Translations under genes and position numbers: made by a program
Assembly (NCBI GenBank): GCA_026027325.1
Contig: JAMSLZ010000005.1
Coordinates: forward strand, 1,426,001 to 1,490,000
Source: Actinomucor elegans
Taxonomy: Eukaryota > Mucoromycota > Mucoromycetes > Mucorales > Mucoraceae
DNA: 64,000 nt
Direction: 5' to 3'
The notes under the pieces: model-generated
The model's database searches: none
What the model was told of the DNA's origin: nothing
The model's input: the letters and a program-made list of their open reading frames with translations, nothing else
Shown here: positions 33,135-43,913 of the stretch, piece after piece
How positions within the stretch are numbered: position 1 is the first letter of the stretch
How the letters are laid out: each line of letters starts with the position of its first letter

Positions 33135-34286
33135 TCAAGGGTAATAACTATCATTAGGAGAGTATTGATGAGGGTAATAAGCAGGAGGATAAGCTTGCTG
33201 GTGAGGATATGGTTCATAATGACCATCAAACATTACTGGTTGCCTGGATCTTCGTAAATTACCTCTTGAGCTTTTTCGATGCAAAGAGCCTTCAGGAAAG
33301 TGACCAAATGATTTCCTACGTGGTCTATCATAATATGGTTGTGGAGGCGGAAGCGGTGGGGGTACCATGTAATAATTTCTTGATGTATTCTCCATATCGT
33401 AAGAATCTTCTGGGTCGTAATAGTATGCGTCGTAAAGATCTTCTTCTGTTTGTGCTGGGGGTAAATGTGGTGGGTAATAAGGTGTATTATAATACGCATC
33501 CGCATATCGCGTAGTAGGATAGGCAGTACTTGATCGATGGTTACGCACAGTTGTTGGTTCTTGGTAATTCATAGCAGGATCCGCACTTTTGTTATAACTT
33601 TGACGGTGCTGATGATCTGGAGGCGAAGGATACTGAGGGTGATGAGGGATATACCTAGTCTTGATTGGTTTTCTTGGTAGAGCGGGCTGATATTGGTAGG
33701 GATAACTGTAAGCGGGGTCAGATTTCGAAGGCGTTAGCCTTGGTATTACTTGAGATGAACGTTGTTCATCTATGTTTAATGATTTCAACATGTCTGCCAA
33801 TTCATATAGTTTGGATACCATCATATCTTTGATTTCATCTCTATTCTGTCCTGTGTATTCTACGGGCGAAGTATCTGGACCCTTTGCCGCTGTCAGTGGT
33901 GTTTGTCTTTCTTTTCCTTTTATCGTGCGTGGTGGCTGCGATCCATTCATAGGGTTTGCAATAGTAGCAGTAGTAGATGATGATGAAGTAATGTTCTCGA
34001 TAGAATTTGACTTTTTTATAATAGGCTTCGTAGTACTGTGAAACGATACTTTGTTCTCTTGCTGGGTCTCGGATGGTTTAGATGGATGATGATGTTTGTT
34101 CAATAAGATATGGACTTGACTTTGCGGTCTGGGCTCTTTGATTGTTAGATGTGAAGTGCTGGAAGATACGACGGTATTCTTCACAGGCTGTTGCTGCTGT
34201 AGAGTAGGGCCTGTATCAACGTAGCCAATTTTATCTTGAATATCAATTATATCATCTTGACTTTTCTGCTGTTGAAAAGAAGACAT
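33135..34286 (-). CDS. Tyr/Pro/Gln-rich disordered protein, unknown
   Basis: Single 383-residue frame, family not recognised. The N-terminal half is Ser/Thr/Gln-rich; a short possible helix near the middle (RDEIKDMMVSKLYELADMLK) is the only ordered-looking part. The C-terminal half is rich in Tyr and Pro (YYNTPYYPPHLPP, YYMVPPPLPPPQPYY), with basic patches (RPRRKSFGHF, RGNLRRSRQ). Such tails are common in proteins that phase-separate or bind WW/SH3 domains; that is inference. Coding status is supported by length and by composition that is uniform in this frame. Confidence 0.55.
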   Translation of the reverse strand: MSSFQQQKSQDDIIDIQDKIGYVDTGPTLQQQQPVKNTVVSSSTSHLTIKEPRPQSQVHILLNKHHHPSKPSETQQENKVSFHSTTKPIIKKSNSIENITSSSSTTATIANPMNGSQPPRTIKGKERQTPLTAAKGPDTSPVEYTGQNRDEIKDMMVSKLYELADMLKSLNIDEQRSSQVIPRLTPSKSDPAYSYPYQYQPALPRKPIKTRYIPHHPQYPSPPDHQHRQSYNKSADPAMNYQEPTTVRNHRSSTAYPTTRYADAYYNTPYYPPHLPPAQTEEDLYDAYYYDPEDSYDMENTSRNYYMVPPPLPPPQPYYDRPRRKSFGHFPEGSLHRKSSRGNLRRSRQPVMFDGHYEPYPHQQAYPPAYYPHQYSPNDSYYP

Positions 34287-34976
34287 TTGTAGATTAAGTT
34301 TGTCCGTTCAAAGTGAGAAGGAAAGAAGAAAAGAAGAAAGAAGAAAAAGTAATTATATAAATATCACAAGGGCCTCGCTATTAAAAGGTCAGTGCATTTT
34401 CGCAGTGTTACGATCAAGTGATTGTACCCAAGCAGTAATCTCACGCAGCTCTTAGTTGGTACTACTACTCTTTTTTTCTTTCTTTCTCGTTGATCCTTAG
34501 ATGATTGTTTTGTTAGCACATTTAATTCTTTGCAAACAAAACAACTTGGTTATTGATCATACTTGTAGGTAGAAATTGCTTTCGAGATCTTGAAGATTTT
34601 GATAAATAGATACAAGTAATGGTGTGTAAGTCGACTGCAATAATAGTATAAACAGTGGCACTTTTAAATGCTAAAAAGCCGTTAATGACACCTTCCTTCT
34701 CCTTTTTCTTTAGATTACTGAGGACAGATCCAACCGGTTTAGTAACAAGGAACATCTAGATTTGTGACGCTTGAAGGCTCAGATATTAATATGAAAGGCG
34801 GCAAATGACAATAAAGTATTCAAGAAAGTTTGTAGATCTTTTATTACCTTTCAAATAGTATGTATTCGATGACTTATTAAATAAGAGCTTTTGCTTCAGA
34901 TTAGGAAAACGTTTCAAAGTCGGGGTATAATAACACCTTTCCAAATCATATTAGTATCTCTGTTCTTTAATGAATT
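34287..34976. other. Intergenic, divergent promoters
   Basis: Lies between the disordered-protein gene (-) and the coding region at 34977 (+). A 77-codon minus frame at 34522-34755 has no recognisable family and is not called. Confidence 0.4.
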
Positions 34977-35377
34977 ATGCAATTTCGTCTGATTTCTGTT
35001 GAGCCTATCACGGAGGATCAAATGTTTCAGTTTCCACCAGAGGTTTTTCGTCCTGGTATTCAGTCTGAAATCGTAATAGACAATAGGTACGTATACACAC
35101 AATAAATCCCCAAGATGAATTGTAGATAATACAATACGCTTTAAGATAATTCACTTGCTGTACAAAATAGATAAAAAGAATTTGCTTTAAATGATATAGA
35201 CTATATCTTTTTTGAACCTTTTAGTGTACTTTGACGCTAATCTATTGTTATTATAAAAGCCAATTCACTCAAAAGCATCAGCTTTATTTTATCGATTATC
35301 CGGAATTCGAAGCTGTAACTCATTTCTTTGTCGAATCCCAAGTCATTTGGTCCGAAATTTCACCGGAGCAGCTACAG
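34977..35377 (+). CDS. Unidentified two-exon coding region upstream of vfa1
   Basis: Exon 1 from the ATG at 34977 reads MQFRLISVEPITEDQMFQFP then PEVFRPGIQSEI. A donor GTAATA after this codon joins in phase to an acceptor TTTTAG near 35223, giving CTLTLIYCYYKSQFTQKHQL and YFIDYPEFEAVTHFFVESQV, then IWSEISPEQLQ. That exon ends at a possible donor GTCAGT (35378), in phase with CACAG just after the vfa1 ATG. So these exons might be extra 5' exons of vfa1, or a separate small gene continuing unspliced to a stop near 35488. I do not recognise the sequence. Coding character is fair, structure uncertain. Confidence 0.35.
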
Positions 35378-35484
35378 GTCAGTCCTCTTTGTAAGCAAAA
35401 AACAACCTTCCTAAAAGAAAAACCTTGCAACCTTTTTTTTTTTTTGTTTCAACTCTTTTTTTTTTTATTTTACTCGAACACCCA

Positions 35485-36105
35485 ATGACTGAATCACAGC
35501 AACGTTTAAAAAACTTGTACATTGCACGACCAACGACGCAAGAACGACCTTGCTTTGTATGCAGCAAGTTTACCTCAGTTGTATTAACTTCAGCAGACAA
35601 TAGTAATGCAGACTGGTTCTACATTTGCCGAACTCATCTGGGAGACTTTAACTTTTGTTCCAAGTTGGGTGGTAAATCTGTCAAAAGCCCCACTGCAGCA
35701 GATGTGAAAAAAGCAGAAGCTTTGGCTAACAGGCCTCATGAAAGTGATAGCGTCTCAGACTTGGTTTCTAGTATTGGCTCAGCTTGGAAATCATGGCGAT
35801 CGACCAAGAAACCCGAAGACGAAAAAGAGAAAGAGAAAGAGAAAGAGAAAGAGGACAAAGAGGAAAAGAAAGAAAACAAAGAGGAAAAGAATCAAGAGAT
35901 TACTGTTACTGCTAATACACCACCTCCAGTTACTTCTACGCCTAGTTCCCCTCAGCAGCCTGTTCGTTTTGTGATTCAGCGAGATTACTTTTACTTGCGT
36001 CAACGTGAATATATTAAAAAGATACAGAAGAAGGAAGCTGCTGCAAAGCTAAAAACCTTGAACTTCCCCGAAGTTCCCAAGAATATACCTACGATGCAAC
36101 AATAA
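35485..36105 (+). CDS. Vps4-associated protein Vfa1-like
   Basis: 206 residues from the ATG at 35485. The N-terminus has the Vfa1 zinc-binding pattern: ARPTTQERPCFVCSKFTSVV, then WFYICRTHLGDFNFC, i.e. C-x2-C followed by C-x2-H. The middle is a highly charged Lys/Glu low-complexity helix (EKEKEKEKEKEDKEEKKENK) encoded by a GAGAAA-type repeat. The end is YFYLRQREYIKKIQKKEAAA. In yeast Vfa1 binds the AAA ATPase Vps4 and modulates ESCRT-III disassembly at endosomes; the same role is inferred. Length and domain order match fungal homologues. Confidence 0.8.
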   Translation: MTESQQRLKNLYIARPTTQERPCFVCSKFTSVVLTSADNSNADWFYICRTHLGDFNFCSKLGGKSVKSPTAADVKKAEALANRPHESDSVSDLVSSIGSAWKSWRSTKKPEDEKEKEKEKEKEDKEEKKENKEEKNQEITVTANTPPPVTSTPSSPQQPVRFVIQRDYFYLRQREYIKKIQKKEAAAKLKTLNFPEVPKNIPTMQQ

Positions 36106-36490
36106 TAGTAGTAATAACTAATAGATTAACCTTTTTTTAATACATAATCCTGTAATGCACACTAATAATGTCTACTATATAAATAATAATAAAACAGTCC
36201 GACCCGGACCAATTTCTAGCTTTAATTACGGTTGCGCTCCATACTATGAGAGCAATCAATTGCTGAGAGTACCCGGGAACTCAAAGACTCAAAGGTGCAA
36301 GCAAAGGGATTGAAACTTCCCTTTCATTCTATTGCTGCATTTGGGAGGTAACCTATATACATCCATCCATTAGCCAACAATCCATCTTGAGTCCTGTATA
36401 TACTAATCGATTGATTCCTTTCAATTTACATGTATATTTTTCGACATTTTACCAATTCGACATTACCACCATTAGATTAATTTATCAGCA
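36106..36490. other. rpl34 upstream region with inverted repeats
   Basis: Between vfa1 and rpl34. Contains GTCC-GACC-CGGACC near 36198, and AAAGGGA-TTGAAAC-TTCCCTTT at 36303-36324, an 8-bp-stem inverted repeat. G+C content is locally higher than the surroundings. Probably promoter and 5' UTR of the ribosomal gene. Confidence 0.4.
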
Positions 36491-36942
36491 ATGGCTCAGA
36501 GACTTACATACAGACGTCGTTGTTCTTACAACACCCGTTCCAACCGTGTTCGCGCTGTCAAGACTCCCGGTAAATAATCACTTTTGAACCAAAACAGTTG
36601 TTCGAATATTGACTTTCTATTAGGTGGAAAGCTTGTCTACCAATACGAAAAGAAGCCTGTCAAGGCTCCTCGTTGTGGTGACTGTGGTGAAGCTCTCGCT
36701 GGTGTAAGTTGCTTTAGCGCTTATGTGCATTTTATTCTTTGCAGTTGAATTAATTTTTTTTTGTGATATAGATCAAGGCTCTCCGTCCTCGTCAGTTCGC
36801 TACCGTCTCCAAGACCAACAAGCACGTCAGCCGTGCCTATGGTGGTTCTCGTTGCGCTCACTGTGTTAGAAACCGTATCGTCCGTGCTTTCTTGATTGAA
36901 GAACAAAAGATTGTCAAGAAGGTCCTCAAGGCTCAAAAATAA
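36491..36942 (+). CDS. rpl34: 60S ribosomal protein L34 (eL34)
   Basis: Three exons: 36491-36569, 36624-36703 and 36772-36942. Product: [99 protein letters not shown]. It matches eL34 along its whole length. The four-Cys zinc site is C-x2-C (RCGDCG) and C-x2-C (CAHCV). About 110 residues, normal size. It is a peripheral large-subunit protein near 28S rRNA. Splice sites are canonical and phases agree. Confidence 0.96.
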
Positions 36943-37218
36943 GTTTTCTTTTTAATGTGATTATTAAAAATAAAACCATTCCCACCAACAAATGACAGAT
37001 ACAACTTTGCAATCACTTGGAAAAAAAAAGAGTAAGCTGTGAAAAGAAAGTGTATATACATATATGATTAGGAGAGGTCTTTTTTACGCGTCAAATGTTC
37101 AAGCACTTCATAATATAGCTTGTTTGAGAAGGGATGTTAAATAGCGATTGTTTATTCAGGTATGCGTTCGTTTTTCCCAGTATTAAGAATTGGCTTGTAG
37201 ATTGATCAAATGCAAGTC

Positions 37219-37683
37219 TCAACTACCTCTTTGCTGGATTATCAAATAAATCGGCTTGTCGCTTGGTATATCAAAACTACCGATAGTATCGTTGATACCT
37301 AATATTTTGCCTTCGTAAATAAGGCGCTGCATTTCTGGTGGAGTGCCTAATTCCAGCTGTATCAACCATTTAAGGTCTTCCCCTGTAAAGGTCGGTTTCA
37401 CGCCAAGGCGAATTTGACTACCAGTGGGGGTTCTTATTGTTACAAATTGAGTATATTGTTGTTCTTTCAAAACCAAAGTAAGGGTATAATTATCTTGTAT
37501 ATCGAATTCAGTCAATTGTTCCTCGTCCGCTAAAATAAATTTATCAAAAATAAGAATTTGCTGTACGGCCAAATAACCACTGAATAGTTCAATCTGCTTC
37601 TTGATCATCCCAATACTATAATAAGGTTCTACATTGATGCCAAAGTCCTTGAATCCAGTTAATGTTCGAATGAATATGCGCAT
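37219..37683 (-). CDS. Diverged tandem ubiquitin-like protein
   Basis: 154 residues made of two ubiquitin-like units. Unit 1 (1-74) opens MRIFIRTLTGFKDFGINVEP, echoing MQIFVKTLTGK-type ubiquitin starts, has a helix IGMIKKQIELFSG, and ends YTLTLVLKEQ where ubiquitin has the LHLVLRLRGG tail. Unit 2 (~78-151) reads FVTIRTPTGSQIRLGVKP, DLKWLIQLELGTPPEMQRLIY, EGKILGINDTIGSFDIPSDK, PIYLIIQQRGS. The pattern PPEMQRLIYEGK matches ubiquitin PPDQQRLIFAGK. Neither unit keeps the C-terminal Gly-Gly, so processing and conjugation as in polyubiquitin are unlikely. Intronless. Probably a decayed or repurposed polyubiquitin paralogue. Confidence 0.75.
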   Translation of the reverse strand: MRIFIRTLTGFKDFGINVEPYYSIGMIKKQIELFSGYLAVQQILIFDKFILADEEQLTEFDIQDNYTLTLVLKEQQYTQFVTIRTPTGSQIRLGVKPTFTGEDLKWLIQLELGTPPEMQRLIYEGKILGINDTIGSFDIPSDKPIYLIIQQRGS

Positions 37684-38344
37684 GGCGAAAAAAAAATTTT
37701 ATCAGGTAGAATATAAAAGAAAAATAATACAGCTCTCGTTTTTAATCCAGTGTCCTTCGTTGTTTATAGTTATAACTCGTTCAAAACAAATGTTCACCAT
37801 ATCTCTAACCCAACGGTATTACGATATACTGTGTGATAGATTTGTTAAACTAAGAAGGTCAAGAGGGACGAAACTTTGGTTAATCCTTTTATTAGAAGAT
37901 GAGGGAAGTTTCATGGTAAAATACAAAACTCCATTTTTATATCCGTTAGTTTGCTTGGTGTAATCAAGCGTACCTTCAATTCATACCTGTGAGTAACATT
38001 ACTACTGGAGTTTAAACTATCTTGAAACTTATCCTCATGTCATGGGTATATGACATGCAAGAATATAAAAGTAAAAAAAGGCAGTTTATATTATAATAGT
38101 ATGTATACATACTATAGCACGTACTTATAGTGTACTCGTTGTATTTGAGTAAAATAAAGGTTCTATGAAGTAGATACGGCAAGTTATTCTGGATATTTTT
38201 AATCTATGTAGATCTGTATAATTTGCATTAAGATCTGCCAAAGCAATATATATTGATCATCAAATCCAGATTGCATGTATTTCATGCAAATTACATCACA
38301 ATGCTAAAATATAGTTTACTCGTAGTGCTGCAGTTAAATGATAA

Positions 38345-38425
38345 TTCTAGATATATCAGCTTGTTTGTTAATTATCATGGACTAATCATCTGATGGGGGC
38401 ATTAACCTAAAATCGATCAAGAATC
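38345..38425 (+). repeat. Dispersed ~85-bp repeat, copy 9
   Basis: Starts TTCTAGAT, then CATGGACTAATCATCTGATG, GCATTAACC and AAAATCGATCAAGAATC. Confidence 0.5.
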
Positions 38426-39454
38426 AATATAGCAAAAAAACATCGAGCTTGATTGTAATTTTACAAATATATAATAGTCATCCCTTTCTTGGCTAACAAG
38501 CAATACTCATAATCATTATCATCATAGTCTATAACCATTACAATTAAAAGTAGTAAACTTGATAGTAATTATAATAAGGTTAAAAAGGTCACTGCGCTAA
38601 AAATGGAGTTTATCGTGGCATTTTTAACACATAGTTTTTTATATAGCTCTCAGTTTTACGGTCCTGTTTCTGTTATATGATGAATAGAAATATTATACAT
38701 GTTTAAAACAGAAATAAGTCTGTGATATATTTCACACATAAATGGTTACATAAACTAATATATATGTATAGCCTTTCTCAGAGATTAAGGATTAACCTAC
38801 TACTAAGAATTTGCATTATTTTATATTATCGAAACTGTGCGTTTAGAATAGCAACTGCGATGTAAAAAAAAGAACATTCCATTATTAATGAATCAACCCT
38901 AGTTCATGATATCCTTTGGTTCTTGTTTGTGATAACTCTATGCGTAGTAAATGATGTATACTCCATTGAAAAAAAAAAAAAATTTTAGCAAGAGGCTGTG
39001 ATTTTTTGCAGTAGACAGAGGAATAAAGATATTTAACCTTGTTGTAGGCCTGGTGAAAATGGGGCTGGAAATGATTTCAGTAAAATCCCATGATACATTT
39101 AGCATCCAATTTTTAAAACGCCCTTTTTTTTTTGCAGAGCGTGAAGACAGTATTGGCGAGACATAGTCTTTTGATGATATATGTTTAGAATATTAAACAG
39201 TACACAGCCTTATTTTATTTTATTTTTACTAAATTTTATTATATAAAAAATAATCGAGTTATAGCCTCATTTACTGTATTTCAAAAATCTGCCTGCTATC
39301 AAAAGTAATTCGATAAATAATATACAAAAACGTTGAATGTTTTTCATACCAATTAGTACTCCATTAGGGCTTACAGAAACTATGTTAGTTTGCTTTTCTC
39401 TATCGATATTGACTTGCTATTAAAAAGAAGATCAAAGTTCAATTTTTTTTTCTG

Positions 39455-39474
39455 CAGCCAAGAAAGCTTGGCTG
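39455..39474. repeat. Hairpin: 8-bp stem, 4-nt loop
   Basis: CAGCCAAG-AAAG-CTTGGCTG, a perfect 8-bp inverted repeat. The block AAAGCTTGGCTGATGCTG recurs near 39668 as AAAGCTTGGCTAATGGCTG. Confidence 0.6.
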
Positions 39475-39672
39475 ATGCTGCTAGCTGAAGCTCTTAATTA
39501 CGTAATTTACGAAAGCCAATAAAAAACGGTGAAATTTCATGACCTCGGCGCCAATTTTACATTACTGAGGACAGTTTTAGAAATATGGTTCATGGTACAT
39601 CTTTGTTAATGGCAACTCTAACTATATATTTATGTTTTTTATTTATTTATTTATTTTTTTGTTATTAAAAAG

Positions 39673-39697
39673 CTTGGCTAATGGCTGTAAAGCCAAG
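39673..39697. repeat. Hairpin: 7-bp stem, 11-nt loop
   Basis: CTTGGCT and AGCCAAG pair perfectly around an 11-nt loop. Shares the AAAGCTTGGCT block with the hairpin ~200 bp upstream, so the two may bound a small element. Confidence 0.55.
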
Positions 39698-40015
39698 TGG
39701 TACACACATCTGCAGCTTACCCAAGTAGGTACAACGGTTTTAACATAATTAAAGTACACATAATACCAATAATTGTTCATCGCTTTGGATATCAAAAGAA
39801 AAAGAACAAGATCTGTTATATTAAAACCTCAAATCGTGAATAACAAAAGGCGTTTTGATTTATGCAAACTAGTAAAAAAAATTACAGCTAATAAATAATT
39901 GTCTCTTAAAAAAGGAAGGAGTACTTTTTTTTTCGGATAGTTGGAATAATAGGCGTACATATAATAGTAATAAGTAATAAGTAGTAGTATTAGTAGTAAT
40001 AGTATAAGAATATAA

Positions 40016-40546
40016 TTAAGCAAAAGAAGGTGGTGGTACATTATCAACCATGTAATTTCCAGGAACTAAACCTCTTTGACCAGCATGAATACCGAATCGT
40101 TCCGCTAACCACCAGCCATCCAATTGCTTGTGAAGAACACCAATTACTTCATCTGCTTCAAATGACATTTCTGTATCAATCTGGTGATAGAGTTAATTAG
40201 CATTTTTTTTTAGTATACAAGTGAGATTTATATTTACATTCTTTTGGAAAGGCCATTGAGCTTTAGCAAAACAAATGTATCGATTCATATCTTCTTTGAA
40301 TGATGCTGGTGAAGTTGCTGCAATACCTTGCTGCTGTTGAGAAGTTGCACTTTGTTGTGGCTGTTTATGAGCACTGCTATGGTTACTGATATCAGATTGT
40401 GACATGTCTTTAAGAGAAGGTTGCTTTGAATACGAGGCTTGTTGACTCATGGGTCTTTGCGGCTGTTGTTGCTGTTGAAGCTGTTGAAGCTGCTGTTGCT
40501 GCTGTTGCTGTTGTAGATACATTTGCTGCTGCTGCTGTTGTTGTTG

Positions 40547-40582
<36 letters not shown>

Positions 40583-43024
40583 TTGTTGTTGCATATAAAG
40601 GTGTTGCTCATGTTCTTTATTATAGGCTGCAATTGCGGCTGCGGCTGCGGCTGCTTCCTTTTCTCTTTCCTTTTCCTTCTTCTTTTCCTTTTTATTACCG
40701 CCAAAGAATCCCAAAGAAAATCGTCCTTTATGGTCTTTTTCTTTGGCTGATTTGATAGAAGACTCATTATAGTTTTTACCTTGATTGTTCTTGGCCAATC
40801 GTTTCTTGTTTTCTTCTTCATGCTGCTGCTGAAGCATTAGCTGCTGATGCTGTTGCTGTTGCTGTTGCTGTTGCTCTTGAGTTAACTTTAAGGAAGATCC
40901 ACGAGGACCTACCATGGCAGGTTGATAGCCGTTGCCATAGTAGTGGCTATTGGTTGCAGAAGCCGTACCAGGTGTAGCTCTATAATTACCATTATTGTTC
41001 ACCTTTTGTGCTTGACCTTCATCTTGCCAAGGTGCAGGACGGATGCCACCAGCACCTGCTTGTTCTGTTCCATTGGTAGTGTAAGCATGCATTTGTTGCT
41101 GCTGCTGCTGCGGTGGTGGATAAATATTTGATTCTCTTGGCTGTACTGCTATAGGTGACATTTGGGATTGTCTTCTACCTTCAGCAATAACTTGTTGAGC
41201 AGCATTTTGAGGCAACTCGACAGGTGTAGATGATGGTTTAACAGAATTAGGGATATCAATGGTTAAAGGAATAGGTGGTCGATGGGGTTTAGGTTGATGT
41301 TGCTGCTGCTGCTGTTGTTGTTGATGCGTCTCTTGTTCTTGTGCTGTGGGTGCAGGTTCAGAAGTAGCAAGTGTCATGACAGCTTCAGAAGAAACTGGAT
41401 GTTGTGGAATAGCTTCTGGTACAGCTACAGGTGTAGCAATCATACTATTACGAGATGCTGTACCATCAAACATCGTGGCATTCATTGTACGTACAGGTAA
41501 CTGTTGAGGTCTACGTACAGATGAAATAACCCATTTCTCATCTTTAGGTGGAGGTCGAGGCATGCGCTTTTGGTATTCTCTATCTTCCTCCGTTTCATCG
41601 TCATCGTCTTGATTATTAAGTGCACCTGCTTGAGAAAGAATCAATGAAGAGCTACGTGTGCCAACAACAGGTTTTTGATTAGGTACAATCTCTGGAGTCA
41701 CTTGATTCTCTTCATTGTTGGTAGCTTCATTACGATTGTTGAATACCGGATTGGGCAAAGGCTGGTATTTCTGATTAAACTTGTTGCTTTCGTTACTAAC
41801 AGTCGATTCATTATATTGAGGTGACAAAGGAGCAAGTTGGATAGGGTTTTCTTTGACTAAATCATGCTGACTAGATACTTTATCTTCTTTGAGGCCCAAT
41901 GCATTGTAGATGCCACTGGAAAAGTCATCCGAAATGGGTGATTTAGGTACATTTTTATCCGAATGAATCGTCATCATGATAGGTGGCACAGTTTGTGTGT
42001 TACTAACAAGAGATTCGCGTTTTGAGGCATTGTCTCCTTGGCTTTGGCGGTTCAAAATTTGCTCTACTTCTTTGATGGCGGTGCTGACAAGTCCATTGCT
42101 CTTATCTGTAGTTTCAGTAACACCGCTCAATGGTGGAGCTGCAGACGAAGGCTCTTGCTTTTGGTCGTTAGCTTCTTCTACTTTTTCAGTATCTTCTGAA
42201 CTCATTGGCTTAGGTGAAGATTGCAACGTGACTAGATTCGCATGTTCACTTTGAGGTGTATTCTGTACTTCTAACTGCTGTAATTGATGGTCCACTGATT
42301 TCAATTCTTCATCAGGGTTCGTCAGGATCGTAGTGACAGGTGGATGAGGAGGTAGCTTTTTTGTTGCAGATGATTCAGAAGCACCACGATGTGTAGGTTC
42401 TGGTAGTGTTTCTAGCGAAGTTTGAGGTAATGGGGCTGATAATGGCTGCTGATCAGCATGAACAGTTGATGTGATCATAACAGGTGGTGGATTATGTAAG
42501 CCAGAAGGTTGATATAATATTTCATAAGTCAGAGGAGCTAAATGTATATATGAGTTTACATATCAAGTAACGAATCAGCACTCAATGTTACCTGGTATTC
42601 TGGTGCCTGTACTATAACGTTGTACAAAGCCTGTAATGTCTTTATGAACATCTGTTATTTCCAAAGCCGTACGAATGCGATCGCAGCACTATAAAGTTTT
42701 GATTTAGCTATTGTTACAGCAAATATGTGGCTTTGAACTTACTTCTTCATCAATACTAAATGTACTGGTCATCATATTGGCAAACCTAACAAACTCATTA
42801 GGTATAGGCGCTGTTTTACAAAAATAAAAAAAACTTACGTCCATAGAGTATCTCTCAAATATGTGATTCTTTTCACTTCCATATCTTGGAAAATATCAGC
42901 GCTTGTAGTCCAATCATTGACCCATTTTTCATTGACAGCGTTATAGTTATCCACGGATCTTCTATATACTTGATCTATATAATAAAGTTTAATTAAAAAG
43001 TTCATTATTAAATATCTACTAAGT

Positions 43025-43069
<45 letters not shown>

Positions 43070-43913
43070 TGCTACTGCTACCATTCTTTTTTGTTCTTCG
43101 ATTTCCTTTTCAATCTATTAGAAACATGGTTAGACAAGAACGCCTATTAATAATTATATATTCACCTTTGATAGCTCTTCTATAAAACCATTCTGATCGT
43201 AATAGTATTTTTCCATTGAAAGCAGTTTGTCGCATTCAATTGAATAGTAATCTCTTGCCTAATGATTCTGTTAGATAGATATAATCTAAACACACAGGAT
43301 AACACTTACTCGTGCCACATCAGCTTCATGTAGGCTCTTGAGTTGCTTCGCGTTCTCTATCTGTTGCTGTTGCTATGATTAAAATGTTAATCTCCAGTCT
43401 ATATAACTATACTATAGATTCTTTACCACTCTGCGCATATCTCTTTGATCTTTAAGAAACCCGTCCAGCGGTGCTTCAAGATGATCCTTCAATTGTTGTG
43501 CCAGATCAATATGAGCACGAGCTGTAGTTTCAAGTGTCGATGGAATGCGCGTTAAGGTCTCTTGAAATGTATCTTCTTCAAATTCTCCAATTCTAGAGTT
43601 TTGTGCTAGCTTCAAAAGTCTTTCGCCATAGTCTTGTTCAATGTTGGCTCTAATAAAACATTCAATATCGTATTCGAAACAAAGCTTGCAGTTTTGCTAT
43701 ACCTTTGTTCGTAAAGCTTTCTTATTTCTTCACAAGTATCTTTTGACTTTCGTAAGCGACTTGATATTATTTCGACACCTTTGTTTTTGTCGTCCTATAG
43801 AATAAGTTAGTTTTGGTTTGCAATTGCACTTGACATGTTCATGAACATACCCAAAAGGCTTCGGAAAAGTTTGAGCCTGGTGGTAGTTGAGGTTGCTGTT
43901 GTGTATGTATCAT
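40016..43913 (-). CDS. F-BAR and SH3 protein (Cdc15/Hof1/Imp2 type)
   Basis: Multi-exon gene starting MIHTQQQPQLPPGSNFSEAF at 43913. The first exons encode an F-BAR domain: KGVEIISSRLRKSKDTCEEI, RKLYEQR, IEQDYGERLLKLAQNSR, STLETTARAHIDLAQQLKDH, YYSIECDKLLSMEKYYYDQN, KEIEEQKRMVAVADQVYRRS, NEKWVNDWTTSADIFQDMEV. The large exon 42478-40238 is disordered, with many Pro and very long polyglutamine tracts (CAG/CAA, e.g. 40457-40594). The last exon ends an SH3 domain: YICFAKAQWPFQKN joined to IDTEMSFEADEVIGVLHKQL, DGWWLAERFG, GLVPGNYMV. In fungi such proteins bend membrane at the contractile ring and septum and recruit partners through SH3; that role is inferred. One intron starts GT followed by 40 A. 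Confidence 0.87.
40457..40594 (-). repeat. CAG/CAA polyglutamine tract
   Basis: Dense CAG/CAA triplets encoding Gln with a few Leu, Met and Tyr in the F-BAR/SH3 protein. Mixed codons rather than pure CAG. Shorter tracts occur in the same exon near 40810-40875, 41090-41110 and 41300-41325. Confidence 0.9.
43027..43066. repeat. Poly(A/T) tract, 40 bp, at a 5' splice site
   Basis: 40 T on the + strand. On the coding strand the F-BAR intron begins GT followed immediately by 40 A. Confidence 0.9.

Larger units (their letters stand above)
37684..40015. other. 2.3-kb gene-free stretch
   Basis: No gene recognised on either strand. Holds one dispersed-repeat copy at 38345, two hairpin-forming elements at 39455 and 39673 linked by a direct repeat, and long A/T runs. 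Confidence 0.5.

Noticed and set aside
36190..36330. TPP riboswitch
   Set aside because: Only the CTGAGA, ACCC and GAAC pieces fit; the conserved CTGGATAATGCC half is absent and the neighbour is a ribosomal gene, not a thiamine gene.
40426..40821. Long Ala/Leu/Asn-rich frames on both strands
   Set aside because: Shadow readings of the CAG/CAA polyglutamine tract in the F-BAR/SH3 gene.
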